Both the position numbers and the translations under genes were made by a program. From Kosakonia sacchari SP1 (lineage in GTDB: Bacteria; Pseudomonadota; Gammaproteobacteria; Enterobacterales; Enterobacteriaceae): a DNA stretch of 64,000 bases. Below the pieces are notes generated by a model. The model was given only the letters and a program-made list of their open reading frames with translations. It had not been told where the DNA came from and did no database searches. Shown here piece by piece: positions 29,411 to 38,005 of the stretch. The DNA is taken from contig NZ_CP007215.2 in NCBI RefSeq assembly GCF_000300455.3, positions 1,798,001 through 1,862,000 of the forward strand, read 5' to 3'. The first letter of the stretch is position 1; every line of letters begins with the position of its first letter.

Positions 29411-29675
29411 GGTGGTTAACCCTTAAATGTTTGTCCCTGATAGACGCGGCGTGACCGGCGAGCAACTTTACCTGGCTGGCTGGTCACGCGTTTTTGTATT
29501 TCATGTGGCGCGGTATTGATTACGCATGTCTATGATTTCTGCAAGCAGCGATCAGAGCATTAAGGTAAGCAAACATTTTCAATGGATTAGGTAACAGATT
29601 CAGCTTGATACTGAAGACGCAGAAAGGGGGGGCTGCAAGGGAAAAACCTATCGCTATGCTTAGCGGAGCGATAAA
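29411..29675. other. Non-coding stretch between the hydrolase gene and tRNA-Asn
   Basis: It must contain the promoter of the minus-strand hydrolase gene. I see no gene, RNA motif or strong repeat. Confidence 0.4.
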
Positions 29676-29682
29676 AGCAAAA

Positions 29683-29707
29683 AGCCTGCTTAAAAGCAGG
29701 CTTTTTA
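29683..29707 (-). terminator. Terminator of tRNA-Asn copy 1
   Basis: AGCCTGCTTAAAAGCAGGCT forms a hairpin; on the minus strand it is followed by T-rich sequence. The same element follows all four tRNA-Asn genes. Confidence 0.88.
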
Positions 29708-29712
29708 AAATT

Positions 29713-29788
29713 TGGCTCCTCTGACTGGACTCGAACCAGTGACATACGGATTAACAGTCCGCCGTTCTACCGACTGAACTACAGAGGA
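29713..29788 (-). tRNA. asn: tRNA-Asn (GTT), copy 1
   Basis: A 76-base tRNA with encoded CCA; the anticodon loop reads CTGTTAATC. The promoter on the minus strand is TTGACA (complement of 29827-29832) and TAAGAT (complement of 29805-29810). Identical to the three other copies; which E. coli name (asnT, U, V or W) applies cannot be decided. Confidence 0.97.
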
Positions 29789-29980
29789 ATCGTTGTGGAG
29801 GCTTATCTTAGCGGCGAAAAATCTTTTGTCAAACCTCATTTCTCGCAGGGTGTTCTGACTGCTGAATCCATCGACAATTTGGGTTCGTTATCATCGTTTT
29901 CTGCGGAAATGCTTTGCAGGATCAGGGTTTCTCCCCCATCATTTGAAATGTGATTTCACCTTTTGCGGCTAAGGACCAAT

Positions 29981-31429
29981 TTGAACGTCGTTACTCCTCT
30001 TCGTCAGGCTGTCATGCGCACGCCGTGGTACAGAAAGCGTAAAAGCTACCGTGTTTTATTCTGGCGAGAAATCACCCCCCTTGCCGTACCTATCTTCCTC
30101 GAAAACACCTGTGTGCTGATGATGGGCGTGCTCAGCACCTTCCTCGTAAGCTGGCTGGGCAAAGAGGCGATGGCGGGTGTTGGCCTTGCCGACAGTTTTA
30201 ACATGGTGGTGATGTCGTTTTTCGCGGCTATCGACCTGGGAACCACGGTGGTGGTGGCCTTCAGCCTCGGTAAGCTGGACGGCGAGCGGGCGAGGGCGGC
30301 GACGCGTCAGTCGCTGGTGATCATGACCCTGTTTTCGATCGTGCTGGCGGCGGTGATCCACTACTACGGTACGGAAATTATCGATTTTATCGCCGGGGCG
30401 GCAACGGCGGAGGTCAAAGCGCTGGCGCTGACCTACCTTGAACTGACGGTTCTCAGCTATCCGGCTGCGGCCATTGCGCTGATTGGCAGCGGTGCGCTGC
30501 GCGGTGCGGGCAATACCAAAATCCCGCTGCTGATTAACGGCGGCATGAATATCCTCAACATTCTTATCAGCAGCGTGCTGATCTACGGCCTCTTCGGCTG
30601 GAAAGGGATGGGCTTTGCCGGGGCAGGGCTGGGGCTGACCATTTCTCGCTATATTGGCGCGGTGGCGATTATCTGGGTGCTGATGATTGGCTTTAACCCG
30701 GCGCTGCGTATTCCGCTAAAAAGTTATTTCGAAAAGCTCAACTTCGGCATCATCTGGGAAGTGATGGGCATTGGTATTCCTGCCAGTATTGAATCGGTGC
30801 TGTTTAATGGCGGCAAACTGCTGACGCAAATGTTCGTTGCCGGAATGGGCACCAACGTTATCGCCGGTAACTTTATTGCTTTCTCCGTAGCAGCGCTGAT
30901 CAACCTGCCAGGCAACGCGCTGGGTTCCGCCTCCACGATTATCACCGGTAAACGGCTAGGCAAAGGGCAGATAAGCCAGGCTGAGCGCCAGTTGCGCCAT
31001 GTATTCTGGCTCTCGACGCTGTTGCTGACGGTGCTTGCCTGGGGAACCGCGCCGTTTGCCGGGCTTTTCGCCTCGTTTTACACCCAGGAAGAGGATGTAA
31101 AAGAGGTGGTTAAAGTGCTTCTCTGGCTTAACGCGGCGTTTATGCCTATCTGGGCGGCATCGTGGGTGCTGCCTGCTGGGCTGAAAGGCGCACGCGACGC
31201 CCGTTTTGCCATGTGGGTGTCAATGCTGGGAATGTGGGGCTGTCGCGTTGTCGCCGGTTACACCCTGGGGATTATGCTCGGTATGGGCGTGGTCGGTGTC
31301 TGGCTCGGGATGTTCCTTGACTGGGCGGTGCGCGGCGCGCTGTTTTACTGGCGTATGGTCAGCGGACGTTGGCTGTGGAAGTACCCGAAGCCGCAAAAAA
31401 GCACCATTTCTGCACAGAATGGAGAATAA
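29981..31429 (+). CDS. yeeO: YeeO, MATE-family flavin/multidrug exporter
   Basis: This is a 482-residue inner membrane protein with about 12 helices and the MATE pattern (LAVPIFLENTCVLMMGVLS near the start, SGALRGAGNTKIPLLIN near residue 180). In E. coli YeeO exports FMN and FAD and some dipeptides. I start at TTG 29981, which has AAGGA 5 bases upstream; another TTG is at 29963 and an in-frame TGA lies at 29951-29953, so the long N-terminus annotated for E. coli cannot exist here. It lies between two oppositely oriented tRNA-Asn genes, as in E. coli. Confidence 0.92.
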   Translation: MNVVTPLRQAVMRTPWYRKRKSYRVLFWREITPLAVPIFLENTCVLMMGVLSTFLVSWLGKEAMAGVGLADSFNMVVMSFFAAIDLGTTVVVAFSLGKLDGERARAATRQSLVIMTLFSIVLAAVIHYYGTEIIDFIAGAATAEVKALALTYLELTVLSYPAAAIALIGSGALRGAGNTKIPLLINGGMNILNILISSVLIYGLFGWKGMGFAGAGLGLTISRYIGAVAIIWVLMIGFNPALRIPLKSYFEKLNFGIIWEVMGIGIPASIESVLFNGGKLLTQMFVAGMGTNVIAGNFIAFSVAALINLPGNALGSASTIITGKRLGKGQISQAERQLRHVFWLSTLLLTVLAWGTAPFAGLFASFYTQEEDVKEVVKVLLWLNAAFMPIWAASWVLPAGLKGARDARFAMWVSMLGMWGCRVVAGYTLGIMLGMGVVGVWLGMFLDWAVRGALFYWRMVSGRWLWKYPKPQKSTISAQNGE

Positions 31430-31463
31430 TTCGGCAAACGCGCCAAAATGTGAAAATCAGGCT

Positions 31464-31492
31464 TTGACAAGGGCCAGGGGCATCGCTAATAT
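31464..31492 (+). promoter_or_regulatory. Promoter of tRNA-Asn copy 2
   Basis: Perfect TTGACA (31464-31469), 17-base spacer, TAATAT (31487-31492), then a GC-rich discriminator (CGCCCCG), as expected for a stringently controlled stable-RNA gene. Confidence 0.88.
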
Positions 31493-31510
31493 TCGCCCCG
31501 TTCACACGAT

Positions 31511-31586
31511 TCCTCTGTAGTTCAGTCGGTAGAACGGCGGACTGTTAATCCGTATGTCACTGGTTCGAGTCCAGTCAGAGGAGCCA
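31511..31586 (+). tRNA. asn: tRNA-Asn (GTT), copy 2
   Basis: A 76-base tRNA from TCCTCTGTAG to the encoded CCA, with GTT anticodon. The only copy on the plus strand in this window. Confidence 0.97.
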
Positions 31587-31597
31587 GATTTAAAAAA

Positions 31598-31621
31598 AGC
31601 CTGCTTTTAAGCAGGCTTTTT
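31598..31621 (+). terminator. Terminator of tRNA-Asn copy 2
   Basis: AGCCTGCTTTTAAGCAGGCT with five T after it, 11 bases past the CCA end. Confidence 0.9.
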
Positions 31622-31635
31622 GCTTTTCTGCGTTC

Positions 31636-31767
31636 TCACATCCCGGCGCTTAGCGCTTTTCCGTGTGTGAATTTCTCTTTGAAGCAGCAATACATCGCGA
31701 TGACAAAGGCTATTGGCATCGTCAGTTCGGGCATCGATAAGCTGGCAAAGAAACGCTGAAGAGTCAT
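31636..31767 (-). CDS. Possible small membrane protein, 43 residues
   Basis: The frame has a hydrophobic segment near residues 12-30 (MPELTMPIAFVIAMYCCF) and a short basic tail. A GCAGG lies about 7 bases before the ATG. It follows the terminator of the aminopeptidase gene, so would need its own promoter. I know no relative; it may be chance. Confidence 0.3.
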   Translation of the reverse strand: MTLQRFFASLSMPELTMPIAFVIAMYCCFKEKFTHGKALSAGM

Positions 31768-31790
31768 TACGCCTGCACTTATTAAAATAA

Positions 31791-31810
31791 AACCCGCCGC
31801 AGCGGGTTTG
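31791..31810 (-). terminator. Terminator of the aminopeptidase P gene
   Basis: AACCCGC-CGCA-GCGGGTT hairpin directly after the minus-strand stop; the minus strand continues TTTTATTTTAATAAG. Confidence 0.85.
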
Positions 31811-31826
31811 TAAATGAACCGAACGC

Positions 31827-33605
31827 TTAGCTTGCCTGCACGCGCAGCGGGGCAGTGGCGGCAAACAGCCACGCGCGTGCGTCGTCATCAACCCGCGGCG
31901 ACAGGGTGTCGCGCACCTGCTGGTGATAGTCATCCAGCCACTGCTGCTCCTGTTCGCTAAGCAGGCTCCACTCCACCTGGCTTAAATCAATGGGAATAAG
32001 CGTCAGCGAAGCAAAGCGACAGAACCCCGGCTGGCTTTCCACCACTTCAACCTGGTTTTCGATACGAATGCCGTAGTTGTCCGCTAAATAGTAACCCGGC
32101 TCAATAGTCATGATGTTGCCCGCCGACAGCGGCCACGGATTGACCTTTTTCGCAATGCGCTGCGGCTGCTCGTGGATCAACAACTGATGACCAACGCCGT
32201 GCCCGGTGCCGTGATCGAAATCCAGCCCCAAATCCCACAGCGCCCGGCGGGCAAACGCATCCAGTTGGTGGCCGTGCGTACCAGCAGGAAATTGCAGGGT
32301 GAACATCGATAAAAAGCCTTTCAGCACGGCGGTGTAATGCAACCGCTGCTGAGCATTGAGAGTGCCAAACGACAGCGTACGCGTCGCGTCAGTGGTGCCG
32401 TTTTGGTACTGACCGCCGGAATCATTCAAATAGAAGTTGGCGCTGGTGATGGCTTTGTTGGTTTTTTCGCTGCTGTGGTAATGGCACATCGCCGCATTGC
32501 TGGCGGAGGCTGAAATGGTGCTGAAACTCTGTTCAATAAAACCGGGCTGCCGCTGACGGAATGTCAGCTGTTTTTGCTGCGCTTCCAGTTCGGTTACCGG
32601 GTTACCCGCCGCTTCACGGGCGGGCACTTCACGCGCCAGCCAGGCGAGGAAATTAACCCACGCCGCGCCATCCTGCTGGTGGCTTTCACGGTAGCCTGCC
32701 AGTTCGGTGGCGTTTTTATGCGCTTTGATAAAGGTAATAGGATCGGCACTCCATAGCACCTCGCCACCCTGTTGTTCAATCGCGAAACGCAGCGCCACTG
32801 GCGCGAAATCACCATCAAGCAGGATGCGTTTCCCGGCGGCGATTTGCTGGCAACGCGGCAGGAAATCTTCGAAATCATGCAGCGTCAGCGCTGAGGTGAG
32901 CTGCGCAGATAAACCAGTGGTTTTCTGCGGGTTCACAAACCACTCGACGTCTCCCTCGCGGCTAAGCAGGGCAAATGAGTGCGCCACCGGGTTCATTGCA
33001 ATGTCTGAACCTCGAATATTCAGCAGCCAGGCGATGTTATCCGGCAGCGTGATCGCCAGGTAATCCGCCCCTTTTTCCGCCAGCACCCGCGCGATGCGTG
33101 CGCGTTTATCGGCACTACTTTCACCGCTTATCGCCAGCGGCATTTCACGGATCGCGCCGCACGGTGCCGCCGGGCGATCGGTCCAGATGGCATCGAACGG
33201 ATCGCTATCCAGCGCCACCAGTTCACAGTGCGTGGCGTTCAGCGCCTGAAACTGGCTGTTGACCATCAACAGCGGCTCAAAACCGATGCGGCTGCCCGCA
33301 GGCAATGAAGCGTTTAACCACAGATCCAGCGGCTCGTTGTGCAAATGGTGGATCGCAAAATCATGGAGATCGACTTCGCTGCGTACCTGTACCTGGTAGC
33401 GGCCATCCACGAACAGCAGCGCCTTATCGCGCAGCACCAGCGCCAGCCCGGCAGAACCGGTAAAGCCCGTGAGCCACTGGAGTTTATTGTCATGTGGCGC
33501 ACAGTCTTCGCTCTGGTGCGCATCGGCGCGCGGAACAATCATACCGTCAAGCTCCAGGGCGACCAGCCGATCGCGTAACGCTTGTAACGGTGTTGGGGTT
33601 TGCAT
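31827..33605 (-). CDS. Aminopeptidase P family protein (M24B), long form
   Basis: The 592-residue protein would remove N-terminal residues before proline. The dinuclear metal ligands of the M24 fold are present: Asp in YLNDSGG (about residue 393), Asp in TTDATRT (about 404), His in GTGHGVGH (about 468), Glu in IEPGYY (about 501) and Glu in RIENQVEV (about 516). It has the extra N-terminal domain of eukaryotic-type XPNPEP1 enzymes, unlike E. coli PepP (441 residues). It lies 19 bases downstream of amn and is probably cotranscribed with it. Confidence 0.9.
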   Translation of the reverse strand: MQTPTPLQALRDRLVALELDGMIVPRADAHQSEDCAPHDNKLQWLTGFTGSAGLALVLRDKALLFVDGRYQVQVRSEVDLHDFAIHHLHNEPLDLWLNASLPAGSRIGFEPLLMVNSQFQALNATHCELVALDSDPFDAIWTDRPAAPCGAIREMPLAISGESSADKRARIARVLAEKGADYLAITLPDNIAWLLNIRGSDIAMNPVAHSFALLSREGDVEWFVNPQKTTGLSAQLTSALTLHDFEDFLPRCQQIAAGKRILLDGDFAPVALRFAIEQQGGEVLWSADPITFIKAHKNATELAGYRESHQQDGAAWVNFLAWLAREVPAREAAGNPVTELEAQQKQLTFRQRQPGFIEQSFSTISASASNAAMCHYHSSEKTNKAITSANFYLNDSGGQYQNGTTDATRTLSFGTLNAQQRLHYTAVLKGFLSMFTLQFPAGTHGHQLDAFARRALWDLGLDFDHGTGHGVGHQLLIHEQPQRIAKKVNPWPLSAGNIMTIEPGYYLADNYGIRIENQVEVVESQPGFCRFASLTLIPIDLSQVEWSLLSEQEQQWLDDYHQQVRDTLSPRVDDDARAWLFAATAPLRVQAS

Positions 33606-33624
33606 GGTTAATCCTTTTTAATTG

Positions 33625-35079
33625 TTATCTGAATGGTGGTTCGTTAAAGGTGCGCAATTTACGCGAGTGCAGGCGATCGCCCTCTGCGCGGAGCAGGTCG
33701 ATGGCGCGGATGCCAATTTGCAAATGCTCGGAAATCGCCCCTTCGTAAAAACGGTTGGCCTGGCCGGGAAGTTTGATCTCGCCGTGCAGCGGTTTATCCG
33801 ACACGCAGAGCAGGGTGCCATACGGCACGCGGAAGCGATAACCCTGGGCGGCAATAGTGGCGCTTTCCATATCAATCGCCACCGCGCGGCTTAAGTTAAA
33901 GCGCAGTGAGGAGGCGGAATAACGCAACTCCCAGTTGCGATCGTCGGTGGTGACCACCGTGCCGGTACGCAGACGCTGTTTGACCTCCTCACCCGGCATG
34001 TCGCTCACCTCTTTGGTCGCGTCATACAGCGCACGTTGCACTTCAGCGATGCTCGGGATGGGAATATCCGGCGGCAGTACGGCGTCCAGCACGTGGTCAT
34101 CGCGCAGGTAGGCATGCGCCAGCACGTAATCGCCAATCGACTGGCTTTCACGCAGGCCGCCGCAGTGACCAATCATCAGCCACACATCCGGGCGCAGCAC
34201 GGCCAGATGATCGCAAATCGTTTTCGCGTTCGACGGGCCAACACCAATGTTAATCAGCGTAATACCCTGACCGTCAGCGGTGACGAGGTGCCAGGCTGGC
34301 ATCTGGTGTTTTTTCCACGCCAGGTCGGAAATGGCCTGCTCCGGCGCTTCCGTATCGGCAGTGATCCAGTTGCCGCCCGCGCAGGAGAGTGCGACGTAAG
34401 GGCTGTCCGGGTTGAGGATCTCATTACAGCCCCAGCGCACGAACTCGTCGACATAACGCGTGTAGTTGGTGAACAACACAAACGGCTGGAAATGTTCAAC
34501 CGGCGTGCCGGTGTAGTGGCGCAGCCGCGCCAGCGAGAAATCCACGCGGCGCGCATCAAAATGGGAAAGCGGGTAAAGCTCGGTCGGGTGGAACAGTCCA
34601 TCGGCGGTTTCATCACCAATCTGCGCCAGTTCGGTAGTGGGAAAATGGCGCGTTAAGCCCGCGCTCATTGATCTGTCGAGCGTCAGCTCCGAACCGTCAA
34701 TCACGTAAGGGTACGGGATTTCATGCGCCGATAACCCCACCTCAATGTTCGCGCCATAGTCCTGACACAGCAGTGTTAATTGTTCGAGTAAATAGGGACG
34801 AAACAGCGAAGGGCGGGTGATGGTGGTGGTGTAACAGCCCGAATGGGTAAAGCGGGCGTAGGCACGGGTTTTCGGTGGGTTCGTCGCGCTGCCATTCCAG
34901 CTTACGGATAACTGCGGATAGACGAATAACCCTTGTGCGCGGGCTTCGGTATCGGGAAGCTGGCCGTCGTCAATATAGCGAGCGATCGCCTGACGAAGGG
35001 CCTCAACGGAACGGTCATACAGCGCTTCAAGTTGATCCAGCGCTTGTTCCGGGGTCAGATTTGCACCCTTATTATTCAT
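33625..35079 (-). CDS. amn: Amn, AMP nucleosidase
   Basis: The 484-residue enzyme hydrolyses AMP to adenine and ribose 5-phosphate. The C-terminal half is the nucleoside-phosphorylase-like catalytic domain (INIGVGPSNAKTICDHLAVLRPD; later AIDMESATIAAQGYRFRVPYG), and the N-terminal domain is regulatory. Length and sequence match E. coli Amn, which also lies near the asn tRNAs. It is first in a two-gene unit with the aminopeptidase gene. Confidence 0.95.
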   Translation of the reverse strand: MNNKGANLTPEQALDQLEALYDRSVEALRQAIARYIDDGQLPDTEARAQGLFVYPQLSVSWNGSATNPPKTRAYARFTHSGCYTTTITRPSLFRPYLLEQLTLLCQDYGANIEVGLSAHEIPYPYVIDGSELTLDRSMSAGLTRHFPTTELAQIGDETADGLFHPTELYPLSHFDARRVDFSLARLRHYTGTPVEHFQPFVLFTNYTRYVDEFVRWGCNEILNPDSPYVALSCAGGNWITADTEAPEQAISDLAWKKHQMPAWHLVTADGQGITLINIGVGPSNAKTICDHLAVLRPDVWLMIGHCGGLRESQSIGDYVLAHAYLRDDHVLDAVLPPDIPIPSIAEVQRALYDATKEVSDMPGEEVKQRLRTGTVVTTDDRNWELRYSASSLRFNLSRAVAIDMESATIAAQGYRFRVPYGTLLCVSDKPLHGEIKLPGQANRFYEGAISEHLQIGIRAIDLLRAEGDRLHSRKLRTFNEPPFR

Positions 35080-35215
35080 CTTTATCTCCTTATCTGCTCT
35101 ACGGCTGTAGCCGATAGTATGTCACAGGAATGTGAAACGAAAGCAGTGCGCAACGGGATTCGGAGGAAACGGATGAGGGAACGATCCGGCGCGACAGCCC
35201 GCGCCGGAAGACGAA

Positions 35216-36193
35216 TTAGCCGCTGATTTTCACCAGTGTACGACCCTGGATTTTATTACTCAGAAAATCGGCAGCGGTTGCCGGAGCCTGTTCCAGCGTA
35301 ATCTCGGTTGCGGCCTGCTGGTAGTAACTTTCTGGCAACGTACGTGCGAGATTTTCCCACACTGCACTGCGCTGCGCGGTTGGCACCATCACGGAATCCA
35401 CGCCTTGCAAACGGACGTTTCGCAGAATAAACGGCATCACGGTGGTCGGCAGTTCAAAACCGCCTGCCAGACCGCATGCGGCAACGCAGCCGCCGTAGTT
35501 CATCTGCGCCAGCACTTTGGCCAATACGTGGTTGCCAACGGTATCGATCGCACCGGCCCACAACTGTTTTTCCAGCGGGCGGGTCTGTTCAAAATCGCTG
35601 CGCGGCAGGATCTCATCGGCGCCCAGCTTACGCAGAAAATCATGGGTCGATTCGCGTCCGGTCACGGCAGCAACAGTGTAGCCCAGCGCTTTCAGCAGCA
35701 CGACAGCGGTACTGCCGACGCCGCCGCTGGCACCGGTGACCAACACGGAACCATCCTGCGGTTTAATCCCTGCATTCTGTAGCGCCATGACGCACAGCAT
35801 GGCGGTAAAACCGGCGGTGCCAATGATCATCGCATTGCGCGCACTTAACCCTTCCGGCAGCGCAACCAGCCAGTCGCCTTTTACGCAAGCCTGCGCGGCA
35901 AGGCCGCCCCAGTGGTTTTCGCCCACGCCCCAGCCAGTGAGGATCACGGCCTGGCCGGGAGCAAAGCGTGCATCGCGGCTTTCGCTCACGCGACCGCAAA
36001 AATCAATACCCGGCACCATCGGGAACTGGCGAATGATTTTGCCTTTCCCGGTGATAGCCAGCGCGTCTTTGTAGTTGAGGCTGGACCAGTCAATATCGAC
36101 CCGAACGTCGCCTTCACCCAGTGCGGGCAGGGCTATCTCTTTCACTTCCGCCAGGGTTTTATTCTCATTCTGTTCCAGAACTAATGCTTTCAT
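35216..36193 (-). CDS. acuI: AcuI (YhdH), acrylyl-CoA reductase (NADPH)
   Basis: The 325-residue medium-chain reductase has the MDR pattern: WSSLNYKDALAITGKG near residue 40, the cofactor fold at VTGASGGVGSTAVVLLKALGY (about residues 149-168) and no zinc-site Cys cluster. It reduces toxic acrylyl-CoA to propionyl-CoA. A longer frame to 36277 overlaps the regulator gene; ATG 36193 matches the known start. The adjacent AcuR-like gene supports the role. Confidence 0.92.
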   Translation of the reverse strand: MKALVLEQNENKTLAEVKEIALPALGEGDVRVDIDWSSLNYKDALAITGKGKIIRQFPMVPGIDFCGRVSESRDARFAPGQAVILTGWGVGENHWGGLAAQACVKGDWLVALPEGLSARNAMIIGTAGFTAMLCVMALQNAGIKPQDGSVLVTGASGGVGSTAVVLLKALGYTVAAVTGRESTHDFLRKLGADEILPRSDFEQTRPLEKQLWAGAIDTVGNHVLAKVLAQMNYGGCVAACGLAGGFELPTTVMPFILRNVRLQGVDSVMVPTAQRSAVWENLARTLPESYYQQAATEITLEQAPATAADFLSNKIQGRTLVKISG

Positions 36194-36273
36194 GACTGCG
36201 TTTTCCTCGTCGGATGAGGTGTATTTTCGGCGTTTACGCCGTCCTGTGCAGATGCTCCATCCCCCGTCATGCT

Positions 36274-36927
36274 TCACGCAGCAGGGGCGGTTGTTATGCT
36301 GTGGTGGAAAAATTGCCAGTACTGATCCAGCGGCTCGACGGAGCGGAACAGCTTGGCGCGCATTACTGCACCTTCCCAGCCGGACCAGAACACACAGGCC
36401 AGCTCGCGGCTTGCGATGTCTGGCGGTAGTTCGCCGCAGGTTTTTGCTTCATCCAGACACGCTGCGACGCGCCTTTCCCAGTCGGCGAGGATCGCTTTCA
36501 GGCGCTCAGGGAAGGCTTCCGGTAACAATGGCGTTTCCTGTAACAGGTTGCCCACCAGGCAACCACGGCGGAAGGCGTATTTCGCCATTCCCTGGCCCGC
36601 GTGATGCACAAAGGCAGCTATGCGTTGCAGCGGGGGGCGTTGGGTATCGCCTAAAAATTTATCCAGTTTATGGGCGAAAAAGTCGCCATAAGCGTCGAGC
36701 ACCGCCATGCCAAATTCCTGCTTACTTTTAAAGCAGTGATAAAACGAGCCTTTCGGCACCGCGATATTTTTGATCACCGCATCAATGCCCGCCGACAGAT
36801 AGCCGGTTTCCGTTAGCACTTCCAGACCCGAACGAATCAGCTCCTGGCGGGTATCGGTAAAGTCGCGATCGACTTTTGGCGGCCGTCCACGGCGGGGTTT
36901 TTGCAGTGCTGCTGTTTCGCCATTCAT
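36274..36927 (-). CDS. acuR: AcuR-like TetR-family regulator
   Basis: The protein has 217 residues with an N-terminal basic arm (PRRGRPPK), a helix-turn-helix about residues 44-66 (AGIDAVIKNIAVPKGSFYHCF) and a C-terminal ligand domain. It resembles AcuR of Rhodobacter, which represses acuI until acrylate is bound. It is upstream of acuI on the same strand with an 80-base gap, so regulator and target are probably an autoregulated unit. A near-palindrome, TTAGACC-GATT-GGTTTTAA, lies just upstream at about 36931-36949 and may be the operator. Confidence 0.82.
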   Translation of the reverse strand: MNGETAALQKPRRGRPPKVDRDFTDTRQELIRSGLEVLTETGYLSAGIDAVIKNIAVPKGSFYHCFKSKQEFGMAVLDAYGDFFAHKLDKFLGDTQRPPLQRIAAFVHHAGQGMAKYAFRRGCLVGNLLQETPLLPEAFPERLKAILADWERRVAACLDEAKTCGELPPDIASRELACVFWSGWEGAVMRAKLFRSVEPLDQYWQFFHHSITTAPAA

Positions 36928-37001
36928 AATTTAGACCGATTGGTTTTAATTCGGCAGAGGCTACGCCGATTTAACATTTCTGGCAAGCGAAGAAACAAAA
37001 A

Positions 37002-37020
37002 AGCCCGCACGAGGCGGGCT
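37002..37020 (-). terminator. Terminator of the YjfB-like gene
   Basis: AGCCCGC-ACGAG-GCGGGCT hairpin with a T-rich tract after it on the minus strand. Confidence 0.85.
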
Positions 37021-37073
37021 TGCAAACGTTGCCGGTTGGCGCTGTTACTGCAAACGCCAGCGGACAAAATGGC

Positions 37074-37262
37074 TTAAGCGGTGGTATTGATATTACGACC
37101 GATTGCCGGGTTGGAAGGTAACTGCGGGATCTGCTGAATCAAGTCGCTGGCGATGGTTTTCTGCGTATCGAGCGCTTTTTTCAGCACCAGCGTATTGACT
37201 TGATTATCAAGCTGATAAGAGTCAAGGCTGCTGGCTAATGATGCAATTTGTATCGGATCCAT
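37074..37262 (-). CDS. YjfB-family small protein
   Basis: The 62-residue protein has a helical pattern (IASLASSLDSYQLDNQVNTLVLKKALDTQ) and an Asn/Pro-rich end. It matches the YjfB family of short proteins found in flagellated bacteria, whose function is unclear; a link to motility has been proposed. It is a single gene with its own terminator. Confidence 0.7.
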   Translation of the reverse strand: MDPIQIASLASSLDSYQLDNQVNTLVLKKALDTQKTIASDLIQQIPQLPSNPAIGRNINTTA

Positions 37263-37391
37263 GCTGTAAATCCTTTATTGTAGAAAAAACAACCAGAGAA
37301 CAGCTATGAGTATAGCTGCACAGTTTTTATCGGCAGTAAGCGCTGGATCTTTAAGCGAGGCGTGAGGCGAAGCTGATGATGAATAAGCGAA

Positions 37392-37409
37392 AACCCGCCG
37401 TAGCGGGTT
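37392..37409 (-). terminator. Terminator of the GNAT gene at 37.4-37.9 kb
   Basis: AACCCGC-CGTA-GCGGGTT hairpin followed by TTTTCGC on the minus strand. Confidence 0.75.
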
Positions 37410-37420
37410 AATGAAAAAGA

Positions 37421-37909
37421 TTACGTGCGCGGGCTTTCGGCAAATTTCAGCAGGGCATCGCCATCCAGCCGGTAACGCACCCATTCACTTTGCGCCCGCG
37501 CGCCGATGCTCTGGTAAAAATCAATGGCCGGCTGGTTCCAGTCGAGCACGCTCCACTCCAGACGACCGCAGCGGCGCTCAACGGCGCACTGCGCAATCTT
37601 TTGCAGAATCGCTTTTCCGGCACCATTACCGCGAAAATCCGGGGAAACATAGAGATCTTCCATATAAATGCCGTTGCGACCAAGCCAGGTTGAATAACTG
37701 GTGAAGAAAACCGCATAGCCAACGGCTTTGCCTTCGATCTCACAGATTAAGGCTTCCGTTTTGCTCATTGCGCCAAACAGGGTTTCGCGGATTTCATCTG
37801 CTGTGGTGATCACTTCTTCAGGCGCTTTTTCATACACCGCCAGTTCATAAATCATCGCAAAAATGGCGTTTGCGTCAGTCGGGCGGGCCGGGCGGATGGT
37901 AATGCTCAT
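37421..37909 (-). CDS. GNAT N-acetyltransferase (diamine acetyltransferase-like)
   Basis: The protein has 162 residues. The acetyl-CoA site is MEDLYVSPDFRGNGAGKAILQ (about residues 86-106) and the C-terminal part has WSVLDWNQPAIDFYQSIGA, typical of the spermidine/thialysine acetyltransferase branch. The substrate is not certain. ATG 37909 is preferred to a start 90 bases upstream because SITIRPARPTDA is where the fold begins. It is divergent from the LysR-type gene, with 96 bases between. Confidence 0.85.
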   Translation of the reverse strand: MSITIRPARPTDANAIFAMIYELAVYEKAPEEVITTADEIRETLFGAMSKTEALICEIEGKAVGYAVFFTSYSTWLGRNGIYMEDLYVSPDFRGNGAGKAILQKIAQCAVERRCGRLEWSVLDWNQPAIDFYQSIGARAQSEWVRYRLDGDALLKFAESPRT

Positions 37910-38005
37910 TGCTGTTCCTGTTGTTTTTACCGGAGGTTCAAAATTGATGGCCGTCAGCATAAGCGGTATTGTGCAAAGAATTAAGTGCAATGAAATCACT
38001 ACTCA

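Larger units (their letters stand above)
31459..31625. repeat. Long repeat carrying tRNA-Asn copy 2 (inverted relative to copy 3)
   Basis: Promoter, tRNA and terminator together are nearly identical to the reverse complement of about 41142-41310. In the 50 bases before the tRNA I see one mismatch, and after it a one-base length difference in an A-run. Such a pair can invert the 9.5 kb between them. Confidence 0.85.

Noticed and set aside
36075..36731. 218-residue plus-strand frame opposite acuR
   Set aside because: Arg- and Pro-rich shadow of the acuR gene.
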